Under the pieces are notes generated by a model that searched no databases, was not told where the DNA came from, and worked only from the letters and a program-made list of their open reading frames with translations. This document shows positions 23,426-34,426 of a stretch of DNA of 64,000 nt, piece after piece; position 1 is the stretch's first letter, and each line of letters starts with the position of its first letter. Position numbers and translations under genes: made by a program. The DNA comes from Aurelia coerulea. Lineage: Eukaryota > Cnidaria > Scyphozoa > Semaeostomeae > Ulmaridae. The stretch covers positions 23,251,501 through 23,315,500 of the forward strand of contig CM076947.1 in assembly GCA_039566865.1 (NCBI GenBank). The letters are read 5' to 3'.

Positions 23426-26400
23426 GTAAGTAGACGTTTATATTTGAGGCTAGTTTGCACTTTTAGCGGAGGTACTTTTAACATTTCCCCGTGTTTTGTA
23501 TCGTACCAATTTTGGATGGCAAATGCATCAGTACTTAGATCAAAGCACCCTTACTGAAAAAGAGGGAGTATTCCGCTCTTTCAACAATTCAACACAGAAT
23601 ACTCAATTCAACCTCTGTTTTCCTTGCAAGCCTGTGTCCGCTAAAGTGCTTTTTGACCCCGTTGTTTTCTTCTCCATTTTAACAAATGCTTTCCAAATGC
23701 ATAGGCACAGAAATATTGACTAGAGTGGTGTCGCCCATTATGCCCATGTCGTCGCGAAGTTCTGAGTTAGATCCAAAAAGAGCAATTAATGAAAAAACCA
23801 AATAGCCAGATTGGCTAGTTTGCACTTTAGCGGACACACTTTTAACATTTCTCCGTGTGTGAATTTTGTACTGATTTTGGATGGAAAATGCATCAGTACT
23901 AAGATTGAAGTATACCTACTGAACTAGCAGGGGCTTGGGGGCGGCAGCCCCCAAAAATATTTAACAAAACGAAATCATTCATTGCCTGTTCCTGCTGCGG
24001 TTTTAGGCCATTTTAAAGTCATGTTGACGTTCTCTAGTAATTACGAATTAGTCGAATTACGCTCGAATCTTGCAATATCCAATCAGATGATAGGATTTAC
24101 ATCACTATTGTTTAGAAAGCCAATCAGCAGTTAGTTCTAACAATACAATTCAATTCAACCTCTATTTTCCTTGGAAACTGTGTCCGCCAAAGTGCATTTG
24201 TCCCGCCAGATTATATCACCAACTAATGGAGAAAAAGATCACAGAGTCTTGATTTTTTACGTAAACTCTTTATACTGATTTTAGAAGATTTTAAAGAAGG
24301 TGGTAAAAACATCGTTTTCTTCTAGCGTCGCCCATTATGGCCGCAGGAGAAAAAATGAACACTGCTCTCCGGTAAAAAGTTTTCATAAGAAAAACAGCTT
24401 TATTTACTGTTCTTTGTTTATCATTTGGTACTTTAAACCCAAAAATATCAATCAGAATTAACCTAAAGTTCGAGTTTTGGCAATTGAAATACATGCTTCG
24501 AGTTGTCCTAAATCCTGCCTTATCTCTTGTGCCTGGATGGATGAGTTTTGGCATGTTTCTAAAATGAAAATAGAATTAATATAATGCTGCGTTTTTTTGC
24601 GTTTCAATGATTTTTCAAGTCAGTGAGTAAGATTTTTACCTAAATTGGTGTTTTTCTTAATAAATGTTGCATTTTAATATTTTGAAGCGATTGGAAACTT
24701 CTCTGGTAAACTGATGGGCATAATGGGCGACGAAAATAGCAATTAGCAGCACTCAGACTTCATAACCTTAAATCTGAATCAGAAGTCACTTTGCTTTGGT
24801 TTCATTGTAGATTTCCTCTCTAGAGACAGGACTTCTGAAAAATCAAAGCATATTTGAAAAATTTCAAACCGCAAGGTGCCGAGCGAACGAAAAAGAAGTT
24901 AGCAATGTAAATAGAATCATGAAATTTGCAATACTTGAAAGAATCAATTAGAGATATGCACAAACCATCTCGTCGGGTTTCAATGCAAATGAACTGAAAC
25001 TTCAGTGAAGGTCAAATCATGATAGAACAGATGTCAGCGAAGATTTTCCGCGCAATTGCAATTTCATTACTAGTCGTCAGTCCCCTGAAATTTAATTTCT
25101 CTTGCTAGCCGGCCATAATGGGCGACCGGTCATAATGGGCGACGCTACTCTAGTTCGTAAAAGTACCGAAATCCGTACTATCATAACTGGTAACACATAA
25201 AGAAGCAAGTGTCAACATTTGCACTTCAAGAAATAAGGACAGGCTGTTAACTGTAATATTCCTTTTCCAGGCAAACTCTTGGAATTGATCAAACGTTACA
25301 CGGACGTTTCAAACAAAGAGACTGCACAGAAGCTCATGAACAATTTTGAAAGAAGCTTCTCCTATCAAAAGGTGAGTAAGGCAAATTTGTTTAGATAAAG
25401 ATCTAGTCCCTTGTGTTGACATTTGTGGAGTAACGTTTGGCTGGAAAAGATCTTTGTTGTTCTTGAAAGAAAGAATTCATCAAACATGAATCAAATTAGA
25501 TCAAATGTAAGCGACAAAATAAAGAGTGGAATTTGGTAACAGTTACGTGAGATGTAATACTTTTTGCAGACTGCTCCAGTTGATTCTTGGACGCTGTCGA
25601 GTTTACTTTCCAAACTTGCAACGAACAATTTTTAATTTACGACTTCTACTGCCTTTTTCAGATCAAACAGGATGCAACATCCATTATGTCGAAGTTATTG
25701 AAGTTGTTCTCAAAGGTAAGTACATGGATAAATTACAATCAAAACTTTAAAATAGACTTTGCTCAAGATGAAATTAAGAAATTAGTTACAGATGAGCTGA
25801 GCAGACGAGTTGAGCACGAGCTGTAGTTAATAGATGAGTTGTATATGAGCTGTGGTTATTTTTTCCGCTCGGTCTCCACATTGAAAGCTCATTTGCAGAA
25901 GTAAAATATAAACGAAAATATAGCGATTAGTTGAGCCTTCTTTCTTAGAGATCTAAATATTCAACAACTAGTCGAGCGCTCAATTTGGACCTCATTAGCT
26001 TCTCTGGCAACTGAACAGTTACTGATTGTTGTTGTCTCCCTGTTTTCGACAAAATTGGGGAACAAATTCATAAAAATAATACTTGATCAAACAAGGACAG
26101 ATTTGGCAAGACAGCAGTAAAATTTGGTTTTGATTGACACAGCAATTCAAGGCGATTAGTGATCGCAGACAAAGGAAATTCTCTCGACCAGTAATTCAAA
26201 ATGAACAAAGCCCCAAAAGTTTCTCTGAAACCCAGGTAGCTAGCGCGCTCGTTGTGCATACCAGAAATTGTTTTCAAGAACAAACATGAGCATAGATCGC
26301 AAGAAGAAGGATATATCTAAAAACAATATGGGAATTGAATCGCCTCCCAATCGGCTTCTGAAGCAAACAAATGAAATGCCCGAGGTAGATGTTTAAATAT

Positions 26401-28173
26401 ATCCTTTTTCTTTCAGTGTATGCTCATGTTTCTTCTTAAAAATTATTTCTGGAATGCACAACGAGCGCGCTAGCTACCTGGGTTTCAGAGAAACTTTTGC
26501 GGCTTTGTTTATTTTGAATTACTGGTTGAAATAATATCCTTTGTCTGCAATCGCTAATCGCTTTGAGTTCAGGTGTGAACAAAAACAACTCATGCTATTG
26601 TGTTACGAAATCTGTCCTTGTTTACCAATGTCACTTTTTGTCAACCTCGTCCCCCGGGCCTTTTCGTCTCCGTCCCAATATGACAAAAGACCCTGGGGAC
26701 GAGGTTGACTTTTTGTTTGCTGGTGTTTAGTGTCCGGTAGACGAAACAATTATCTAATATCTTGTTTATTATTCATAGATCGATGATTTCTGGGTGAGCA
26801 TGGACGTACGCCTTGTTGGCAAATGTGTACATGAAATAATGGAATCTGTTGACAAATTCTACCTGGGAATGTCAGCTTTGGTAAGTAATTATGTCATATT
26901 ATTTGGCATTTAAGCTCAAATCGTTATTCTTCCTGCAACAGATGTACTGGTGCACAGTTGCAATGTCTGGACCTTAATCAAACTCACGTTTTGCTCAAAA
27001 TGTTTTTGTTTGATTTTCAACCACCTGTACAAGGCAAGACTTAGACAAGACTTGGACTTAGCAAGTATAAGTATGGGACTTATAAAGTAACATTTTATCA
27101 TCCTGGCTCTATGGAACAGCATGAATATCAAATGTGGAGATGTTTACAAATTCGATGCACTTCCATGACCGGGGCCAATAACATTGTTAACAAACTATAG
27201 CAACGCAAATTTAGGCCTAGTTTTTGCTGCTTTTGACCATCTTTGCAATGATCTTGAAATCTTACACAATAATGCAAGATTTATTCTAACTTACTATGTT
27301 GCGCACTACATAAAAAGATCTCTTTAACAAAAGCTCTGCAGTAATTTAGCTGAAGAAAAGTGACCAGTACATCTAACTGCAATATATTCTCTATTCTAGA
27401 AACCGATCAACATGTCTTACACAATGACAAAGATGGTAGAGTTCCACATATCCCACAAGGAAGATTCGAAAAGGAGTCTCAAGTTTCTTAAAGAAGTAAA
27501 GAAGAGGCTTAAATCTGCATTGCCTGAATGCGCACAGAGAACACCAACAGAAGTTGAAAAACTCATAAACGAATGTAAGAACCTATTTGACATTAGCAAA
27601 CTAAGGTTTGGAAGAAGATTAGAACGCTTAAATACAGCTACCACTGTTAGTCAGAGAGGATTCATCCCTTCCAGTAACAAACAATCTCATAGCTTCACTA
27701 AGCACAGAGGCATATTGAAAAAACCTCATGTCTCTATGCACAAAAAAGCATTACTCAAAGAGGCTAAAAATTGCCACAAGCAAAATTCTAGTACTGTGAA
27801 AACTTCAGCGTTAAACAACTCCAGTGAGTTGGTTAAAGATTGTGAAATCGTTCAAAATGTTTCCAAGAAAAGGAAACAAATGGACGAAATCAACCAACCA
27901 ACTAAAGACGTAACGTATAGCACTGAATTAAACTATGAGAAAAAAGTGAAAATCGAAAAAAAGAAAATCACGGTTGCTGAATATTTTGCGAGAAAGAGGC
28001 ATGAAAATGAAATGAAAAAATGCCCAGTGAATGAGAATACCAAAAAAAGAAAGAGAGAACTGAGCGGAGATTATGAGAGCAGTGATAGCAAAAATTGTTC
28101 GAATGCTCTTGCCGGAGTGCTTGATGCATTCCATTTCGATGCACCGAAAAAGGCAAAGCTCAGTGCTGTCTGA
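23350..28173 (+). CDS. Unidentified 368-residue protein, five coding exons (gene span)
   Basis: Exons 23350-23425, 25271-25371, 25662-25715, 26779-26880 and 27400-28173 join in frame with GT/AG borders. The first about 145 residues look all-helical with regular hydrophobic spacing (MQSTFQTIQAVKPLLNDYKE; IKQDATSIMSKLLKLFSK). The last about 220 residues are lysine- and serine-rich with several KKRK-like clusters, suggesting a nuclear protein, and include the segment KKITVAEYFARKRHENEMKK. No domain is recognised. It is head-to-head with ArfGAP and tail-to-tail with CEP290. Intron 1 holds a 1.4-kb mariner-like element and intron 3 a long foldback. A function cannot be assigned. Confidence 0.8.
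23454..23660. mobile_element. Foldback MITE family K, copy 1
   Basis: GTTTGCACTTTTAGCGGAGG at the left and CTGTGTCCGCTAAAGTGC at the right are inverted; a second copy is at 23816-24205. Confidence 0.65.
23723..25150. mobile_element. Mariner-like element, 1.43 kb, TA duplication
   Basis: Ends GAGTGGTGTCGCCCATTATG and CATAATGGGCGACGCTACTC are inverted and TA flanks both. CCCATTATGG-like motifs recur inside (24325, 24717, 25115). No transposase seen. It contains family K copy 2. In intron 1 of the unidentified gene. Confidence 0.82.
23816..24205. mobile_element. Foldback MITE family K, copy 2
   Basis: GTTTGCACTTTAGCGGACAC left, GTGTCCGCCAAAGTGCATTT right; nested inside the mariner-like element. 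Confidence 0.65.
25271..25371 (+). CDS. Unidentified gene, exon 2
   Basis: Acceptor TTTTCCAG, donor GTGAGT. Encodes KLLELIKRYTDVSNKETAQK and on to SFSYQK; helical. Confidence 0.82.
25662..25715 (+). CDS. Unidentified gene, exon 3 (54 nt)
   Basis: Acceptor CTTTTTCAG, donor GTAAGT. Eighteen codons IKQDATSIMSKLLKLFSK, phase 0 on both sides. Confidence 0.82.
26089..26623. mobile_element. Long foldback family G, copy 1
   Basis: Inverted arms of about 230-250 bp starting AAACAAGGACAGATTTGGCA. Arm contents (GAGCGCGCTAGCTACCTGGG and inverse) recur at 41108-41719. In intron 3 of the unidentified gene. Confidence 0.85.
26779..26880 (+). CDS. Unidentified gene, exon 4
   Basis: Acceptor ATTCATAG, donor GTAAGT. 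Thirty-four codons including VRLVGKCVHEIMESVDKFYL; phase 0 on both sides. Confidence 0.82.
27400..28173 (+). CDS. Unidentified gene, terminal exon
   Basis: Acceptor CTATTCTAG, stop TGA. 257 residues: a conserved-looking helical start (VEFHISHKEDSKRSLKFLKE) followed by a basic Ser/Lys-rich tail. The following 3' UTR has no perfect AATAAA; an AATAAG-like hexamer lies near 28237 with T/G-rich sequence after it. Confidence 0.85.
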   Translation, partial: KPINMSYTMTKMVEFHISHKEDSKRSLKFLKEVKKRLKSALPECAQRTPTEVEKLINECKNLFDISKLRFGRRLERLNTATTVSQRGFIPSSNKQSHSFTKHRGILKKPHVSMHKKALLKEAKNCHKQNSSTVKTSALNNSSELVKDCEIVQNVSKKRKQMDEINQPTKDVTYSTELNYEKKVKIEKKKITVAEYFARKRHENEMKKCPVNENTKKRKRELSGDYESSDSKNCSNALAGVLDAFHFDAPKKAKLSAV

Positions 28174-29465
28174 AGACGGCAGTTAGGAGCATAATCTTTA
28201 GTTTAGATAATGTATCAATGTAATTTAAAGTATTTTAATAAGTTAGATATATCGTTTGTATTTGTTATTTTAGCTTGTTTTCCACCACAACGGTTTGATT
28301 CACATTTATACATTATTGTTCAAAAGAGCTTCATTTGTTTATTATTTCTACCCCTTGTTTAAAGAACCATTGTCACCCAGCGTCCTTTGGGGGCATGCTG
28401 CAATTTCAAATTCTCTGAAAATGAAGTTTGGCCCGAGCGGAAATATAGATGGACACTGCAGTAGTTAAAGGGAATCGACATAGTTAAAAGCTGGCCCGGG
28501 CCAGGTATAATCTATTGTACTCGACAACTTTGACGCATCCAGTTTCTTTGTGTAGCTAAAGAAACAATGGATTTTTGGGCGTTTCTTCAGCCTATTTATA
28601 GCGGCTACGAGATATAGCTATGTCTATTCCCTTTAAACTAACCGATAAGTCTCTGTGATAGCTACGGCGAAAACAGACGCTTTAATTTGGTCCAAGACCC
28701 TAGTCCATCCCAATCTCCATGTCAGTTTCAAATAGTGGAGCAGGGAAAAGTAAAGATATTTTGTAGCAGTGACGGCATTTTTCGTAACACCTATAAATAA
28801 TCAGATAAATAGTTACACCATTAGCAAAATTGGAAAACAACGCAACATACAAACCTCATGTCAAAAACGATTGGCAGGAGATTTCAAACTTGAGAATAAT
28901 GCAACGAAAGGCTTATACAAAAAATGATCACACGCCTTGGATATCTTCGAGCAATTGGAAGGTAACAGAGTTGCAACAGCGATTTGGACAAATGTTCCTA
29001 TGAACAACAGGCGTATTCTTGGAGCCTCAAAATATGATCAAGATAAATGGAAAGAAATGGTGAATACCTTCCTGCCAAAGCAGTTGTTATTGGGGTCTTG
29101 GTTGGAGGAAAAGTTTCTCATTTGTGATGAGGCTTGTGGATAATAGGACACTCTTAGCAACATTTTCAGGCACTTACCTTTGCATAACTTAATTAATCAT
29201 TTGTAGTAGCCCGTTCATGGCAGGAGCCATTTACCAGATCTATGTCCGCCATTTATCAGAAAAATATTGCTCTCATCAGGTCCTTTTTCTGAGTAGCGAA
29301 ACGATCTATTAAGTGGGTAGAGTTGATGAAAGAGCAAAACAAAAAGGCTTAGATGATTTCATGTGAGCATTTTTCAAAAAAGGGCTGGCATAGTATCGAT
29401 AATCTACGAGTTTTAAGTCTCTGTTTAAAAATCTGAAAGTTTGAGGGCCGCCATTAGACTAACCC
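28174..29465. other. Intergenic, nothing recognised
   Basis: 3' UTR of the plus-strand gene and AT-rich intergenic DNA up to the nested transposon stack. A 68-codon frame at 28937-29143 has no support. Confidence 0.6.
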
Positions 29466-30271
29466 CAGATAACTAGCATAGGTTACAAATCTTTAAAAAG
29501 GCTGGTGTAAAATTGACTGACCTATTTCATTGAACTGAATGACTTCAAAGAAACTTGATATAACTCTACCGTTGGAATTTTCTGAAATCTTCATTTTTTT
29601 CAGAATCAGAGTGTTTTTTTTTCCTTTTTCAAGAATGCAAGAAATATTTAAAAAAAACTTAAAACCAGCGTAATTTCTAAACTGTTTGACGTAACATGAA
29701 ATAATTTCGAAGAAAACCATAGTTTATGAATGCCTACAATATGGTATCAAGCAAAAGTCTGTAACTCATCTGGTTTATGATTTAGAAATTTGATGACGTC
29801 ACATCTTCAAATGAGTTGAAATGTAACATAGGGCTCAAATCTTTAAAAGGGTCGGTGTAAAATTCTATTTCAGTTTCCTTTGAATTAAATGGCTTAAAAG
29901 GAACTTAGGGTCTTTTGCTGTAAATCTGTCGTGGCAATTTATTGATACCTTGATTAGTTTCAAAATGGCGGCATAGATCATATTTGAGGCTATGACGTCA
30001 TCAAAATTCTAAATCCTAAACTAGAAAAGCTACTGATTTCTGCTTTTCACCATGTTGTAGGCCTTCATAAACTATGGTTTTCTTGAAAGTTATATGATTT
30101 TTCCTCCGTTGGTTTAGGATTTACGATGATGTAAATATTTTCAAGATTTTCCATCAATTTTTTCAAAAATCGTCAAATTGCCGCCATTTTGAAAAAAAAA
30201 TCAAGATATCAAAAAATTTCCACGGCAGATTTACAGCAAAGTACTATAAGTTCCTTTCAAGCTATTCAATA

Positions 30272-31075
30272 GACCTTTTCACGGAAAGAAAAGCATGCTG
30301 GGAAAATGGGGGAGATTTCGAGTTTTCGACGCCACGCCGCGACAAAATTTCATTTGCAAATTTACATGCTGGCTGCGAGAAAAACTGGCCGCAGCTCCTC
30401 AAAACAAAATGGATGCGGAAAAAAATCGTAGAGGACATACCTGCAGATGTAAGGTACGTATTTTTCATTTTTCTTCCTCCGTCACTTTGTTTACAACGCT
30501 GTGGATCCGCCACAAACATCACTGAGCTTTTTCTTCGATGACAAAATGGCCGCCTAGGCCGAACGACCGCAGCCACTTTGCTAGGCCGTAACTCCGTTGA
30601 TCGCATTGCTATCTTTCCACAATCCAAAATGAAGCTTTTTCATGTGTTTCCTGTGATCCTCTCAAATATTCACAATTTTCTTTTCTCCCAATCTCACGCA
30701 CGACCAGTTTTAATTTTCACCCGCTCGCCTCGCAAACTTGGCGGGCAGGCGAAACTTGCCAAATGGGGCATCCCCTGGCGCAGCTTGATAAAAGCGCGGG
30801 AAAAACCGACAGGGCGCACAACTTTTGGTGTCTTCAACTCTCCTCAATCTCAGCTGATAAATTTCCCGCCAAATTTCATTCTGGTTTATCGCTCGCATTA
30901 TCAGCTGATTGTCAATTACTTCTGTGAAATATCATTTACTCTTTACTGTTTATATAAATAAGGCCTAATTGTTTGTTTACATTATGACTTTGGATAATGG
31001 ATGAAGTTTTTCAGTTTTCGTGATGGGTAAAGATAAGTGTTGTGCATCTGGCTGCTATCATTATAGAGACAAACC
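30272..31075 (+). repeat. Left terminal inverted repeat of ISL2EU element
   Basis: Reverse complement of 35715-36518 with one mismatch noticed. It includes the presumed promoter and the first 18 codons of the transposase reading frame (MGKDKCCASGCYHYRDKP). On this side those codons run into a stop at 31101 and form a 26-codon upstream frame ahead of the nuclease gene. Confidence 0.93.
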
Positions 31076-31103
31076 TTCTTTGTTCCTGGTGGATACTGAA
31101 TAG
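31023..31103 (+). other. Upstream reading frame copied from the transposase start
   Basis: Encodes MGKDKCCASGCYHYRDKP followed by SLFLVDTE and TAG. It ends 30 nt before the nuclease ATG. It exists because the inverted repeat reaches into the transposase coding region. It may affect nuclease translation or contribute a shared 5' exon; neither can be shown from sequence. Confidence 0.6.
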
Positions 31104-31133
31104 TGGTTGAAGCGTGTTTTTCTGACTATCGAT

Positions 31134-33014
31134 ATGGATACAAATATGAATTATGATGACTTTTTGGAGCTGACTTTGGAACAATTAAGATTTTATTTGC
31201 GTGAAAGAGGACACAAAATTTCTGGATCAAAGAGGGACTTGGCAGCTAGAGCCCTAGTTAGCCATGAAAATGGGGATAAACCAAAAAATACCGAATTAAT
31301 GCGACAGGAAGTTTTGAGAGAGTATGGTGATGTTCTATCATTTCATAAAATTGAGGATCCTCTGAAAATAGGGTCATGGAGTGATGACATGCAGCTGTGG
31401 CCCCTTGTTGATTTGGGACATGTCTTCCATTATATTTTAGAGAAGAAGGCTTTTGAGTCTGATTATGTTGGCCAATACAAAGTGAAAAAGGCTTTTTCTT
31501 ACTTCAAAAGTGGCTTTGTTTCACAAGTGGTAACAGCACCAGGGACAGACAAAGATACCATTATTCTGAAGGGCACTGTTTTGCCATCGCAAAAGATATC
31601 CAGTGCACCACATATTGTCTGGGCTCTACTTAAAAAGTCTGGTGAAATTCAAACCGCCTACTGCAGCTGTACTGCGGGACTTTCAAGGTGTTGCAACCAT
31701 GTGATTGCTCTTTTATACAAGGTTGAATTTGCTGTTTCTGAAGGTTTGACGAATCCAACTTGCACTGAAGTCAAATGTAGCTTCAATGATATGTCAAAAA
31801 AGGTGGTGAAAGGATGCAAGGTAAAGGACCTCATCTTTGAAAAGCAAATCCTTGGTAAAAAGATCACAAAATCATCAATAAACTCCCAGATAAAAAAAAT
31901 GTTTGACCCAAGAAGTAGTGGTGTGGGCTCAATTGATGAAAATAACTTCTTTGATGAGTGGAGTGAATTAAAACCCTCATCAGGCATTCTTCTCTGTGTG
32001 CCAAAGAAAAATGATCATGTTTGTCCACCACCACTTCCAAAGATTGCTGAAAATGTTTTGGAAGAGAAACATGATGCACCATATGAGTCAATGGTGGAAA
32101 ATCTCATGACTCGATTTTCCTTTTCTGATATCCAGCTCCAGGAATTGGAAAAGGTCACCAGGCAACAGTCTCTTTCGCGAGAATGGGCTATTCAGCGAAA
32201 TGGAAGGCTCACTGCATCATGCCACCATGAAATTTATAATAAAGTGGACAAGATCTTGAAAGGGCAGAAAAATGTATGTGTCACACCCCTTCTGATCAAG
32301 ATCTTGGGTTTCGAAAGGAGCATCCAGCACTTGCCACAAATTCAATGGGGCAATACCAATGAAGAAATTGCAGCTTCTTCTTTCTTCAAAGAGGCACTAA
32401 AATTTCACAATACCCCTCAACTGCACAACTGTGGGATCTTTGCTTGCAAACAGTTCCCATTCATTTCCGCCAGTCCTGATCGCATCATGAGTTGTAAGTG
32501 CTGTGGTAGCCATGTCATTGAAATAAAATGTCCCTTTAGCTTGAAGGATACATCATTTGAAATGGGCTGGAAAAGTCTTCCTTTTATGGAGAAGGTTGGT
32601 GGAACAGTTTCACTCAAGCACTCGCACAAATATTATGCTCAAATTCAAGGGCAGATGGGCTGTGCTGGTATAGATAAGGGATTTTTTGTTGTATGGGATC
32701 CTGTTGCTGCCTCTCCTCATGTAGAGCTCATATTGTTTGACAAACTGTTTTGGGATGACATGATGAAGAGCTTGGTGATTTTCTTCAAGCAGTTTGTGAT
32801 AAAATACCTTTTAGGCATCTGCAGCGTCATTTTTTGTGATATTTGTGCCAAGCCATGTCTGCCAGAGAATGAAAGTAATCAGCTTTCTGAAAAAAGTTTC
32901 AAGTGTCAAAACTGCCAGTGTGTCGTTCATGCAAGATGCAGCAGCTCAATAGATGGTGTTTGTGATGGATGCATAGAAAAAAGTTTGACTGTTGATTTTG
33001 AAGTGATGTTTTAA
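31134..33014 (+). CDS. SAP-SWIM-YqaJ nuclease-zinc finger protein of the ISL2EU element
   Basis: 626 residues from the first in-frame ATG; an upstream TTG at 31107 is in frame but not a eukaryotic start. Residues 11-43 form a SAP-like DNA-binding helix pair (LTLEQLRFYLRERGHKISGS). A SWIM zinc finger follows at C177, C179, C187 and H189. Residues about 345-545 match YqaJ/lambda-exonuclease-type nucleases: WGNTNEE (E411), SPDR (D449), EIK (E463, K465) and QIQGQ (Q505, Q507), all acidic and lysine catalytic positions present. The end holds a PHD/RING-like C-rich module (C568, C571, C591, C594, H599, C602, C610, C613). The likely role is DNA end processing or resection during transposition, which is inference from the fold. 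No frameshift or stop. Confidence 0.9.
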   Translation: MDTNMNYDDFLELTLEQLRFYLRERGHKISGSKRDLAARALVSHENGDKPKNTELMRQEVLREYGDVLSFHKIEDPLKIGSWSDDMQLWPLVDLGHVFHYILEKKAFESDYVGQYKVKKAFSYFKSGFVSQVVTAPGTDKDTIILKGTVLPSQKISSAPHIVWALLKKSGEIQTAYCSCTAGLSRCCNHVIALLYKVEFAVSEGLTNPTCTEVKCSFNDMSKKVVKGCKVKDLIFEKQILGKKITKSSINSQIKKMFDPRSSGVGSIDENNFFDEWSELKPSSGILLCVPKKNDHVCPPPLPKIAENVLEEKHDAPYESMVENLMTRFSFSDIQLQELEKVTRQQSLSREWAIQRNGRLTASCHHEIYNKVDKILKGQKNVCVTPLLIKILGFERSIQHLPQIQWGNTNEEIAASSFFKEALKFHNTPQLHNCGIFACKQFPFISASPDRIMSCKCCGSHVIEIKCPFSLKDTSFEMGWKSLPFMEKVGGTVSLKHSHKYYAQIQGQMGCAGIDKGFFVVWDPVAASPHVELILFDKLFWDDMMKSLVIFFKQFVIKYLLGICSVIFCDICAKPCLPENESNQLSEKSFKCQNCQCVVHARCSSSIDGVCDGCIEKSLTVDFEVMF

Positions 33015-34426
33015 GTTATGTGACTGTTCAGATCACTTTACAGATTTCGTTATTCAGATATGTTCACACTAGCTGGTACTGAAAGTCTTGCACTTAATTC
33101 AGAATATAAAATTTAAAAAAAAATTGTTTACCTCCCATTCAGGACTAGCATGCAGCATGGTAGAAAACTTTGATTATCAGCAATATAAAATGTATCCCTT
33201 GCATTCATTGATCAACATAGGTTTATAGAGTGCCCATTTATAGAGTGTTAACAGTGTTTGTAATATTAATGTGCAGAACACAGAAGGTCTGTAATTTCCT
33301 AAACATTTTCAATATCGTAATAAAACAAATGGTTAAAAGTGAGCTCTATACTGTACATTGATTTTACTTGAGGTTGCAAGGAAAGAAGACAACATTTCAG
33401 TAGAACAGTTAGTCTTTATTTTAAGATACTAAAAATCACAAGTGGCAACAAGTATCAGCAAAAAGAAGCAACATTGAGTTTAAACAGACTATAATCTATG
33501 AAAAAAGAAATGAAACAAAGGAATGTGCCTTGATCTGCTTTGCCCTGATTTTTAACCAACCCTTTTTGATGTGAAAAAGGACAAAGGACATTTTCCTACT
33601 GGGTGTGGCAAAAGAGTTCATATCCATTTGACAATTTGTTGTACCCACAGTACAGACCTTGTGCATATTAACAATGTTTTCCTGCCTAAGAATTCTTGAA
33701 ATTTCTTAAAAATTCTTGAGAATTCTCATCCTATAATGTGTGCAAGGCATAAACTGAAGAGTATTTTATGAATTGGACATCAAATTATGCTTGTAAAAAC
33801 AATAATGGCCAATTCAACTTTAAAAATCCTTGCTTGAGAAATTCATAAAATGAAGGGCATAAGACTCAATCAAATTGTTAAGAAACATCTCATTATTGGC
33901 AATAAAAAAGGAAATCAGAGTGGAAACTGTGTGTGTATGCAGAAAAGACAGTGCCAAAAGACAATAAAATTCAAGAAAAATATAGTGATATTTTCAAATA
34001 CAGTTTTGGTCTTCTGGCTATCAAGCAGAATTTGATTCATTCCAATCCAAGTGCTCTACGTTGCTACAAATTTTCAAACCCGTGGACTATCTTTTGGTGC
34101 ACCTGGTATTTAGTTCTCATATGGAGGCCGTATTTTCGTTCAGAAGTTCATATGTCATGATCATATTTGAGCATTTTTTTGCTATGTTATTAGAAATGAT
34201 TGTATTATCACAGGACATGACAAAAGCTATTTTGTTAAAAATATGTCTGTTAATAGAAAGTAGCATTTTATGACTATGCAGGTTGTTGAAAATACATGCT
34301 TACAGAAAATATGCAGTGCCACAACATTTTACCAGTTGGTCTCTTGTAGTCTCTGTCACTGAAATGTAAGGGGATTAATTAAAATAGGGAAAGGCTTACT
34401 TATCAATGCACACTCAAAAATAATGT
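33015..34426. other. Noncoding centre of the ISL2EU element between convergent genes
   Basis: AT-rich sequence with AT-rich polyadenylation-like stretches near 33110 (plus strand). It includes a small MITE at 33652-33751; no other gene is seen. Confidence 0.6.
33652..33751. mobile_element. Small CAGACCTTG-ended MITE inside ISL2EU
   Basis: Ends ACAGACCTTGTGCATA and TGTGCAAGGCAT are inverted matches; the inside repeats AATTCTTGA-like units. Related copies sit at 1950-2107 and around 20096-20630. This is the fourth layer of the nest. Confidence 0.6.

Noticed and set aside
30578..30961. 127-codon frame found in both ISL2EU arms
   Set aside because: It is preserved twice only because the arms are inverted copies; no motif, and it lies in the likely promoter.
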